This document shows positions 34,569 to 42,231 of a stretch of DNA of 64,000 nucleotides, piece by piece; within the stretch, counting starts at the first letter, position 1; each line of letters begins with the position of its first letter. Made by a program: the position numbers and the translations under genes. Below the pieces are notes generated by a model that worked only from the letters and a program-made list of their open reading frames with translations, had not been told where the DNA came from and did not search any database. This stretch comes from JACDQM01 sp044373315. GTDB lineage: Bacteria > Pseudomonadota > Gammaproteobacteria > Burkholderiales > Burkholderiaceae_C. The stretch lies in NCBI RefSeq assembly GCF_044373315.1, contig NZ_JBILQK010000005.1, forward strand, positions 36,675 to 100,674. Reading direction: 5' to 3'.

Positions 34569-34608
34569 GGGCGCTGACTCCAGGTTGAGGACCGGCGAGA
34601 CGGTCAAG

Positions 34609-34629
34609 TTACGTTTACGTAAACGTCAA
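34609..34629. promoter_or_regulatory. LiuR-type operator
   Basis: The core ACGTTTACGTAAACGT (34611-34626) is a perfect 16-base palindrome within TTACGTTTACGTAAACGTC. It matches the recognition motif known for the MerR-family regulator LiuR in beta- and gammaproteobacteria, which controls ivd-liu branched-chain genes. It lies directly ahead of the thioesterase-ivd operon. No liuR gene is in the window. Confidence 0.78.
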
Positions 34630-34691
34630 TTGTAAACATCGCGGACGCGCATAGGCATCGGGTCTGAACGGATATCAAGGTCCGCCACGCG

Positions 34692-35585
34692 TCAATCGGC
34701 TCCGTCGGCCGCCGGCAGCAGCCGTCTCACCAAGGGATGGGCCACGCGCTTGGCCGTGTCGATGGCATAAAAGTGCTCGTCGACCCCGTCGCACAGCGCG
34801 ACGCGGCTCAAACGGTAGCGCTCGGCCAGCTTGGCATGTGCCAGATCAGCCGCGGGGAACACACCCATGCCACCGGCACCGAAGGTCGCGAGCAGGGCTG
34901 CATCCTCAAACTCGCCGACGATGCGGGGCTTGACGCCCTGACGCTCAAACCACTGGTCGAGCCGAGCCCTGACGCCAGCATGGGTAGTCGGCAGCAGCAC
35001 GGGAACGCGCGCCAGTGATGCCGGAAACTCCCGCCGGGCTTCCTCCAGCAATTCGGCCGGCGCAAACCAGGCCACCGGCGAGCTACCCAGCGAATGGCTG
35101 TAGAGCTTCAGATTCGGGTTGCTGGGCGCAGGCCGGTCCGCCAGCACCACATCAAGGCGGTGCAGGGCCAGCTCAGCCAGGAGGTCCTCGAAACGGTCTT
35201 CGTGACAGAGTAGGCGCAGGTTTGGCTCGTCCAGCACAGGCCGCAGCAGTTGTCGCACCAGCAGCTTGGGCAGGCCGTTGGAGATGCCCACCGCCAGTCG
35301 CATCGACGGGGCTGCCACCGCATCCGCCACCACGCCCGGCAACTCCATGCCCAGCTGAAAGATCTGCTCGGCCTGGCGCATGGCCGCCTGGCCGGCCTCG
35401 GTCAGCGCCAACCCTCGGCCGGCCGGCTTGAGCAAGGTGTAGCCCAGCGCCCGCTCCAACTCCCGCACCTGGGTGCTGACTGTCTGCACCGCCATGCCCA
35501 GGCGCTCAGCTGCGCGAGAGACACCGCCCTCCTTGGCGACCACCCAAAAATAGTAGAGGTGCTTGTAGTTGAAGCCTTGACTCAT
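34692..35585 (-). CDS. NhaR-like LysR-family regulator
   Basis: A 297-residue LysR regulator starting MSQGFNYKHLYYFWVVAKEGG, the beginning typical of NhaR-type activators. The helix-turn-helix is GVSRAAERLGMAVQTVSTQV and the effector domain contains ALLATFGAGGMGVFPAADLA. NhaR controls sodium/proton antiporter genes in enterobacteria; here no antiporter is adjacent. It is divergent from the Bax-inhibitor-1 gene with a 105-base gap, so that gene is a candidate target. A start 30 bases upstream is an alternative. Confidence 0.88.
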   Translation of the reverse strand: MSQGFNYKHLYYFWVVAKEGGVSRAAERLGMAVQTVSTQVRELERALGYTLLKPAGRGLALTEAGQAAMRQAEQIFQLGMELPGVVADAVAAPSMRLAVGISNGLPKLLVRQLLRPVLDEPNLRLLCHEDRFEDLLAELALHRLDVVLADRPAPSNPNLKLYSHSLGSSPVAWFAPAELLEEARREFPASLARVPVLLPTTHAGVRARLDQWFERQGVKPRIVGEFEDAALLATFGAGGMGVFPAADLAHAKLAERYRLSRVALCDGVDEHFYAIDTAKRVAHPLVRRLLPAADGAD

Positions 35586-35690
35586 TTCTAATTCCCGGAA
35601 GTCTTGATCAGCCATTCTCTGCTTTTTTGTGCTGGCCTTGACGGCTATCGTGCCGCTGACCCTTTCCGTCCCTACTGCAGGAGACCCCTC

Positions 35691-36401
35691 ATGGAACCTC
35701 TGAACTCGAACCAAGCCGCCCAGACCCTGGGTGCGCACCAGCACTCGTCCGTCACCCAGGCCAGCCGTCACAGCCCGGCCGTTCAACGCGTGCTGCGCAA
35801 CACCTACGCGCTGCTGTCGCTCACCTTGCTGTTCAGCGCCTTGACCGCCAGCGCTGCCGTGGCCATGAAGGCGCCCGCCCCCGGCCTGCTGATCAGCCTG
35901 GTCGGCAGCTTCGGTCTGCTGTTCCTGGTTCACAAGCTGCAGAACAGCGCCTGGTCGCTGCCCGCCATCTTTGCGCTGACCGGCTTCCTCGGCTACACCA
36001 TCGCGCCCCAGTTGACGGCGGTGCTCTCGCTGCCCGGCGGCGGTCACAGCGTGGCCATGGCCTTGGCTGCCACCGGCGTGAGCTTCCTGACGCTGTCAGC
36101 CTTCGCTCTGGTGAGCAAGCGCGACTTCAGTTTCATGGGCAGCTTCCTGCTGATCGGCATGGTGATCGCGCTGGTCGCAGGCTTGGCAGCAGCCTTCTTC
36201 AAGATCCCGGCACTGGCCCTGGCCGTGGCTGCGATGGTGGCCCTGCTGTCGGCCGGCCTGATGCTGATGGAAACCAGCCGCATCGTGAACGGTGGCGAGA
36301 CCAACTATGTGCTCGCAACCGTCGGCCTGTACCTGTCGATCTACAACATGTTCAGCGCGCTGCTCGCCTTGTTTGGCATGGGCGGCAGCTCGGACGAGTG
36401 A
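35691..36401 (+). CDS. Bax inhibitor-1/YccA family membrane protein
   Basis: A 236-residue inner-membrane protein with about seven helices after a polar N-terminus (MEPLNSNQAAQTLGAH). LRNTYALLSLTLLFSALTA, FALTGFLGYTIAPQL and the C-terminal LATVGLYLSIYNMFSALLALFG are characteristic of the BI-1 (UPF0005) family. E. coli YccA modulates the FtsH protease, and eukaryotic relatives leak calcium. A GCAGGAG site precedes the ATG. It is followed 19 bases later by exoD. Confidence 0.92.
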   Translation: MEPLNSNQAAQTLGAHQHSSVTQASRHSPAVQRVLRNTYALLSLTLLFSALTASAAVAMKAPAPGLLISLVGSFGLLFLVHKLQNSAWSLPAIFALTGFLGYTIAPQLTAVLSLPGGGHSVAMALAATGVSFLTLSAFALVSKRDFSFMGSFLLIGMVIALVAGLAAAFFKIPALALAVAAMVALLSAGLMLMETSRIVNGGETNYVLATVGLYLSIYNMFSALLALFGMGGSSDE

Positions 36402-36420
36402 AGCAGGACAGGTTGATCTG

Positions 36421-37014
36421 ATGCAGAGTTCGCTACCGCACCGTTTGAGGACAGCTGCCCGCAGCCTTGGCGAGCAGAGCGTTGCGGTCGGCGAGCTCGC
36501 TGCCCTGCAGGGCCGGGCTGCCATTGGCTCGCTGCTGATCCTGCTGTCCCTGCCTTGCATGCTGCCTGTGGCGGGCGTCGGCACGGTGCTGGGCATGGGC
36601 TTGGTCGGCCTGTCGCTGGGCCTTTGGCGCCAGCAGGAAGAGCTGAGTCTTCCGGATCGCGTTGCAGGCTTCTGCATGCCGGCGCGCTGGGCACGCAAAG
36701 TGCTCAACCTTCAAGCCACGATGTACGACATCGCCGGGCGCGCTGCGCGGCAGCGCCTGAGCGCGGCCTTTGGATCTGCCGCTCGGCGAGCAACGGCGCT
36801 GACAGTGGCGCTGATGTCAGGCCTGATCATCCTGCCCATCCCCTTCGGCAACGTGCTGCCAGCCATCGCCATCAGCCTGTTCGGCCTGGGCATGGTCTTC
36901 CGGGACGGCGCGTTGATGCTGCTCGGTGGCGTGGTCAGCGTGCTGGCCGTGAGCTTCACCGCAACACTGGCCTGGGGCGCATGGCAACTCGGGCAGAGTT
37001 GGCTGCCGTTCTAG
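36421..37014 (+). CDS. ExoD-family membrane protein
   Basis: A 197-residue protein starting MQSSLPHRLRTAARSLGEQSV. The ExoD core is clear: an ALQGRAAIGSLLILLSLPCMLPVAG stretch, then LSLPDRVAGFCMPARWARKVL and PIPFGNVLPAIAISLFGLGM, with about four membrane helices. exoD was named for a role in rhizobial exopolysaccharide production; its biochemical function is unknown. The gene probably shares a transcript with the BI-1 gene. Confidence 0.88.
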   Translation: MQSSLPHRLRTAARSLGEQSVAVGELAALQGRAAIGSLLILLSLPCMLPVAGVGTVLGMGLVGLSLGLWRQQEELSLPDRVAGFCMPARWARKVLNLQATMYDIAGRAARQRLSAAFGSAARRATALTVALMSGLIILPIPFGNVLPAIAISLFGLGMVFRDGALMLLGGVVSVLAVSFTATLAWGAWQLGQSWLPF

Positions 37015-37040
37015 GCGTCTGCGCCGAAGGCCCCTGGCGC

Positions 37041-37511
37041 CTAGAGAAAACGCTCGAGCAGCTTCTTCGACTGCCGGTCCAGCGCAAACCGGTCCGGCAC
37101 CTGGAACTGGATGCCGTGGCTGCTGGAGATCAGCAGCCGGCCTTGCGCGAGGCGGCGGATGTCCTCCTCGGTCCGCAGGATGAAGCGGGTTTCGCCCCGG
37201 TCCGTGGACACCGTCCATTGGCTGGGGGTGGAAAAGGTCGAGACCGAAAGAATGGCCTGCACGGTTGGCGTGAATTCACGGCTGGCGAACTCGGCGTCAA
37301 GCAATTCGCGCTCAGCCGCCGGCAGTGCCGACAGGCGCTCGATCCAGGCCAGCTCATGCCCGTCTGTACCGATCAACGAAATGCCTTCGTCGGGCGCCGA
37401 GATCGGATGCGCACGCACCGGGCTCACGCCGACATGCTCGACACCCTGCAGGTCCACCAGCACCAGGCGCCCGAAGGAATTGCGAGACAGTTGCTTGTAA
37501 GAGGCGCTCAT
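37041..37511 (-). CDS. Cyanophycin-associated DUF1854 protein
   Basis: A 156-residue soluble protein of the DUF1854 family. Two blocks stand out: LVDLQGVEHVGVSPVRAHPISAP-like sequence near the N-terminus (broken here by DEG), and STPSQWTVSTDRGETRFIL in the centre, ending SSHGIQFQVPDRFALDR. The family is found next to cyanophycin synthetase genes and a matching ABC transporter, as in this window. Its start overlaps the ABC gene stop by four bases, so the two are translationally coupled. The molecular role is unknown. Confidence 0.87.
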   Translation of the reverse strand: MSASYKQLSRNSFGRLVLVDLQGVEHVGVSPVRAHPISAPDEGISLIGTDGHELAWIERLSALPAAERELLDAEFASREFTPTVQAILSVSTFSTPSQWTVSTDRGETRFILRTEEDIRRLAQGRLLISSSHGIQFQVPDRFALDRQSKKLLERFL

Positions 37512-39817
37512 CGCTGCTCCTCGGTATGGGCATTGGGGTTGGGCGGCAACTCGGGCATCTCGGGCTCCGACTCTTCCTGCGCCTCCGCTTCAGCACGCCT
37601 TGCCTGCGCTTCATACAGGCGCCAGTAGGCGCCCTGCTGGGCCATCAGCTCGTCATGCGGACCGACCTCAACGATCTGGCCGCGGTCCATCACCACCAGG
37701 CGGTCGGCCTTGCGCAAGGTCGAGAGCCGGTGCGCGATGGCAATCGTGGTACGCCCCTTCACCAGGTTGTCCAGCGCCTTCTGGATTTCCTTCTCGGTCT
37801 CGGTGTCCACCGCCGAGGTGGCCTCGTCCAGGATCAGCAGGCGCGGATTGATCAGCAAGGCGCGCGCGATCGAAATGCGCTGGCGCTCGCCGCCCGACAG
37901 GCCCTGGCCGCGCTCGCCCACCAGCGAGTCATAGCCTTGCGGCAGGCGCAGGATGAACTCATGCGCATGCGCGGCGCGCGCGGCGGCCACGATCTCCTCG
38001 CGGCTGGCGTCCGGCTTGCCGTAGGCGATGTTCTCGGCAATGGTGCCGAAGAACAGGAAGGGTTCCTGCAGCACCAGACCGATATGGCTGCGGTAGTCGG
38101 CCACGGCGATGCGGCGCAGATCGACGCCGTCCATGCGGATGGCGCCTTCGGTGACGTCGTAGAAGCGGCAGATCAGATTGACCAGCGTGCTCTTGCCTGA
38201 ACCGCTGTGCCCGACCAGGCCGATCATCTCGCCCGGCTTGATGTCCAGCGACACGCCGCGGATCACTGCGCGGTTACCGTAGCGGAAGCCAATGTCCTGA
38301 ATCTGCAGCCCGCCTTCAACCTTGGTCAGCTGCACCGGCTGGGTCGGCTCCGGCACATTCGACTGGTGGTCCAGGATGTCGAAGATGCGCTTGGCGCCTG
38401 CCGCCGCCTTCTGCGTCACCGAGACGATGCGGCTCATCGAATCAAGCCGGCCGTAGAAGCGTCCGATGTAGGCGATGAAGGCAGTCAGCACGCCGACGGT
38501 GATGTCACCACCGGCCACCAGATAGATGCCGAACGCCCAGACCACCAGCAGCCCGATCTCGGTCAGCAAGGAGACCGTGGGTGTGAACAGGCTCCAGGTC
38601 TTGTTGAGCCGGTCGTTCACCTCAAGGTTGTGACGGTTGGCATCGCGGAAGCGCTGCGCCTCACGCTTTTCCTGCGCGAAAGCCTTCACGACGCGAATGC
38701 CCGGGATGGTGTCGGCCAGCACCGAGGTCACCTCACCCCAGACGCGATCGATCTTCTCGAAGCCGGTGCGCAGGCGGTCGCGCACCATGTGGATCATCCA
38801 GCCGATGAAGGGCAGCGGCAGCAGCGTGGCCAGCGCCAGCCAGGGATTGATCGAGAACAGGATGGCCGCTGTCATCACCAGCATCAGCACATCGGTGATG
38901 AAGTCCAGCGCATGCAGGGACAGGAACACGCTGATGCGGTCGGTCTCGCTGCCGATACGCGCCATCAGGTCGCCCGTGCGCTTGTTGCCGAAGTACTCCA
39001 GCGACAGGCTCAGCAGGTGCTCAAAGGTGGCAGTCCGCAGATCGGCTGCGATCCGCTCCGAGGCCAGCGCCAGGATGTAGGTCTTGGCCCAGCCCAGCAG
39101 CCAGGACACCAGGGCTGCAGCAAACAGTCCGCCCAGGTAGAGCCCTACCAGTCCGGCGTCGATCTTGTGCCCTTGCTGGAAGGGAATCAGCACCTCGTCC
39201 ATCAGCGGCATCGAGAGGTAGGGCGCGACCAGCGTCGCAGCCGTCGAGCCCAGCATCAGCGCAAAGCCCAGCAGCAATTGCCACTGGTAGGGCTTGGCGA
39301 ATCGGCCCAGCCGCAGCAACACCCAGGTGGAGGGCGGCGTGTGCAGTTCGCGTGCACAGCTCGGGCATTCCTCACTCTCAGGGGGCAGCGGCGCATGGCA
39401 ACTGGGGCAGTACTCCGCGTCGTCCTCGCTGCTCTCGGCGCTACCGGAGCCTTGCGCTTGCAGTCGTTCGAACTGCTCAGCAAGGCGCTGGGCCTGCAGG
39501 TTCACTTGCAAAGTGAAGCGCCACAGCGCAAATCGTTGCGAAGGCCCCACAAGTTCCAGGCTGCCGACCCCGGCATGGTCGGAGATGCGCAGTTGCATCT
39601 CCGGGCTGATCTGCCATTCAGACCACTGCTTGCCAGTGGGATCCCAGCCCAGCAACCGCTTGTTGCTCAACACCAGCAGGCCGCGCGCAAAGCTCAAACG
39701 CGAATCCAGGTCAACGTCCAGGCTGGCCAGAACGTTCTCATCTGGCATAAGACGTGACTGGACGGCGGCCAATTCCGGATGCTGTTCCGGCCCGACAACA
39801 GGATGGTGATGCTGCAT
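37508..39817 (-). CDS. Cyanophycin-associated ABC exporter-type transporter with zinc ribbon
   Basis: A 769-residue ABC half-transporter of unusual build. Residues about 1-125 form a soluble domain (SFARGLLVLSNKRLLGWDP, resembling a PH-like fold). C137, C140, C151 and C154 (CPSC...CPSC) form a zinc ribbon. A six-helix ABC type IV membrane domain follows, then a nucleotide-binding domain with Walker A GHSGSGKST near residue 540, signature LSGGERQR and LLILDEATSAVD. It belongs to the transporters found beside cyanophycin synthetases. The start at 39817 was chosen at MQHHHPVVGPEQ; an upstream frame extension is possible. Cargo unknown. Confidence 0.88.
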   Translation of the reverse strand: MQHHHPVVGPEQHPELAAVQSRLMPDENVLASLDVDLDSRLSFARGLLVLSNKRLLGWDPTGKQWSEWQISPEMQLRISDHAGVGSLELVGPSQRFALWRFTLQVNLQAQRLAEQFERLQAQGSGSAESSEDDAEYCPSCHAPLPPESEECPSCARELHTPPSTWVLLRLGRFAKPYQWQLLLGFALMLGSTAATLVAPYLSMPLMDEVLIPFQQGHKIDAGLVGLYLGGLFAAALVSWLLGWAKTYILALASERIAADLRTATFEHLLSLSLEYFGNKRTGDLMARIGSETDRISVFLSLHALDFITDVLMLVMTAAILFSINPWLALATLLPLPFIGWMIHMVRDRLRTGFEKIDRVWGEVTSVLADTIPGIRVVKAFAQEKREAQRFRDANRHNLEVNDRLNKTWSLFTPTVSLLTEIGLLVVWAFGIYLVAGGDITVGVLTAFIAYIGRFYGRLDSMSRIVSVTQKAAAGAKRIFDILDHQSNVPEPTQPVQLTKVEGGLQIQDIGFRYGNRAVIRGVSLDIKPGEMIGLVGHSGSGKSTLVNLICRFYDVTEGAIRMDGVDLRRIAVADYRSHIGLVLQEPFLFFGTIAENIAYGKPDASREEIVAAARAAHAHEFILRLPQGYDSLVGERGQGLSGGERQRISIARALLINPRLLILDEATSAVDTETEKEIQKALDNLVKGRTTIAIAHRLSTLRKADRLVVMDRGQIVEVGPHDELMAQQGAYWRLYEAQARRAEAEAQEESEPEMPELPPNPNAHTEEQR

Positions 39818-40021
39818 TCTTTTTCTTCGCCTACGCTGCCCGGGCGGGCTCTGGGCGCAAATCGGCGCCTTGCTAAGCATGGATTTTCACCGATCAAGGC
39901 ATCAATAGCGAGAAGCGGGCACTAACACCCGCGACCGGCGCCAGCCGGCCCCGAAACGAGCACAATTGCAACCTTGCCCATTTCCGGCACGCCGTCCAGG
40001 CCCAATCCAGGCGCTTTTTCC

Positions 40022-42199
40022 ATGAGCAGACACGACGACATCAAGCTTTTGCAGGTCAACTACCTGCGTGGTCCCAATATGTGGACCTACCGGCCGGCAC
40101 TGGAAACCTGGCTCGACCTGGGGACCCTGGAAGACCATCCCTCGCACCTGCTGCCCGGTTTCAACGAACGTCTGACGCAGCGGCTGCCGGCACTCATTGA
40201 GCACCACTGCGGCGTTGGCGAGCGCGGCGGCTTCCTCGAACGCCTGACCGACGGCACCTGGATGGGCCATGTGCTGGAGCATGTGGTGATCGAGCTGCTG
40301 AACCTCTCCGGCATGCCCACCGGCTTCGGTCAGACCCGCTCCACCTCCACGCACGGCGTCTACCGCATGGTGTTCCGCGCCCGTGACGAGCAGGTGGCGC
40401 GCTGTGCACTGGCCGAGGGCCATGCGCTGCTGATGGCGACCATCAATGACGAGCCCTTCGATGTCGGCGCCGCGGTGGCCCGGGTGCGCGACAAGCTGGA
40501 CGACTGCTACCTGGGCCCCTCGACCGCCGCCATCGTTGCCGCGGCCACTGAGCGGCGCATCCCGCATATCCGCCTGAATGACGGCAATCTGGTGCAGCTG
40601 GGCCATGGCGCGCGTCAGCGCCGCATCTGGACGGCGGAAACCGACATGACCAGCGCGATCGCCGAAGGCATCGCCCGCGACAAGGACCTGACCAAATCAC
40701 TGCTGAAGTCGGTAGGCGTACCCGTGCCTGAAGGCGTGGCCGTCAAGACGGCAGAGGCCGCCTGGGAGGCCGCACAAGACCTGGGCCTGCCTGTGGTCGT
40801 CAAGCCCTCTGACGGCAACCACGGCCGCGGCGTCACGCTGGACCTGCGCAAGCAGGATGACGTGGCGGCCGCCTTCCATGTTGCCGACAAGGAAGGCTCC
40901 GAGGTGCTGGTCGAGCGCTACATCCCCGGCAACGAGCACCGCCTGCTGGTGGTGGGTGGCCAGGTGGTGGCCGCAGCGCGTGGCGACGAGGCCTGGGTCA
41001 CCGGCGATGGCCAGCACACCGTCGTGCAGCTGATCGATCTGCAGATCAACACCGACCCGCGCCGCGGCACCACCGAAGACTTCCCGCTCAACCGCATCGA
41101 CATCTCCGAAGACCCAGTCGTGCTGCTCGATCTGCAGCGCCAAGGTCTCGGCCCAACAGCCGTGCCGGCCGCCGGCCAGCGCGTGCTGATCCAGCGCAAC
41201 GGCAACGTCGCCATCGACTGCACCGCGCAGGTCCACGCCGATGTGGCCCACGCCGTGGCCTTGGCCGCCCGCACCATCGGCCTGGATATCGCCGGCGTCG
41301 ACCTGGTCTGCGAGGACATCTCGCGGCCGCTCAGCGAGACCGGCGGCGCCATCGTTGAAGTCAACGCCGGCCCCGGCCTGCTGATGCACCTGAAGCCAGC
41401 CGAGGGCATGCCCCAGCCGGTCGGCCACGCCATCATCGACCACCTGTTCGCCAGCGAAGAGAACGGCCGCATTCCCATCGTCGGCGTGGCCGCCTCACAG
41501 GGCGGCAAGCACATCGCCCGCCTGGTAGCTTGGCTGCTGCACCTCAACGGCCGTCATGTGGGCCTGGCCTGCGGCGACGGCCTGTTCCTCGGCACGCGGC
41601 GGGTGGAACGTCGCAACAGCGCCAACTGGGCAGCCGGCCATCGCCTGCTGATGAACCGCGGCGTCGACGCCATGGTGGCTGAGAACGATGCCGCCTCCAT
41701 CCTCAAGGACGGCCTGGCCTACGACCGCTGCCATGTCGGCGTGGTCACCGACATGGCAGCACTCGGTCAGCTCGACGCCTTCGATGTGCGCACCGAGGAC
41801 CAGCTGTTCAAGGTCCTGCGCACCCAGATCGACGTGGTGCTGCCTGACGGCGTTGCCGTGCTGAACGCCGAACAGCCCAAGCTGGTTGAAATGGCTCCGC
41901 TGTGCGACGGCGATGTGGTGTTCTACGCGCCCGATGCCGGCAACGAGACGCTGAGCGCGCACCGCGCAAACGGGGGCCGCGCGGTCTTCCTGCATGGCGG
42001 TGCCGCGATGCTGGCCGATGGCGCCTCCGAGACTTCGGGCGCCAATCTGGACGCGCTGCACAAGCGCTACAGCGCTGCCGGCATCGACATCGACCGGCGC
42101 ACGCTGCTGGCTGCTGTCGCCACGGCCTGGGCCATGAACATCCCGCCCGAACTGATCTCCGCAGGCCTGGACACCTTCGTGCCCGAGCTCACGCACTGA
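40022..42199 (+). CDS. Cyanophycin synthetase paralogue with degenerate Mur-ligase site
   Basis: A 725-residue CphA-like protein. The N-terminal domain begins LLQVNYLRGPNMWTYRPALE. The ATP-grasp domain is intact (PVVVKPSDGNHGRGVTL near residue 260; EVNAGPGLLMH near 455). The Mur-ligase-like C-terminal half is worn: where CphA has GTNGKTTTTR, this protein has ASQGGKHIAR near residue 490, and the ETARGG motif reads ENDAAS. It should therefore lack the second (arginine-adding) ATP site. Such CphA-prime or CphA2-type paralogues are known beside CphA. It precedes cphA by 32 bases. Confidence 0.9.
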   Translation: MSRHDDIKLLQVNYLRGPNMWTYRPALETWLDLGTLEDHPSHLLPGFNERLTQRLPALIEHHCGVGERGGFLERLTDGTWMGHVLEHVVIELLNLSGMPTGFGQTRSTSTHGVYRMVFRARDEQVARCALAEGHALLMATINDEPFDVGAAVARVRDKLDDCYLGPSTAAIVAAATERRIPHIRLNDGNLVQLGHGARQRRIWTAETDMTSAIAEGIARDKDLTKSLLKSVGVPVPEGVAVKTAEAAWEAAQDLGLPVVVKPSDGNHGRGVTLDLRKQDDVAAAFHVADKEGSEVLVERYIPGNEHRLLVVGGQVVAAARGDEAWVTGDGQHTVVQLIDLQINTDPRRGTTEDFPLNRIDISEDPVVLLDLQRQGLGPTAVPAAGQRVLIQRNGNVAIDCTAQVHADVAHAVALAARTIGLDIAGVDLVCEDISRPLSETGGAIVEVNAGPGLLMHLKPAEGMPQPVGHAIIDHLFASEENGRIPIVGVAASQGGKHIARLVAWLLHLNGRHVGLACGDGLFLGTRRVERRNSANWAAGHRLLMNRGVDAMVAENDAASILKDGLAYDRCHVGVVTDMAALGQLDAFDVRTEDQLFKVLRTQIDVVLPDGVAVLNAEQPKLVEMAPLCDGDVVFYAPDAGNETLSAHRANGGRAVFLHGGAAMLADGASETSGANLDALHKRYSAAGIDIDRRTLLAAVATAWAMNIPPELISAGLDTFVPELTH

Positions 42200-42231
42200 A
42201 CCCGACCTGACCCTCCGAAAGACGACGCACC

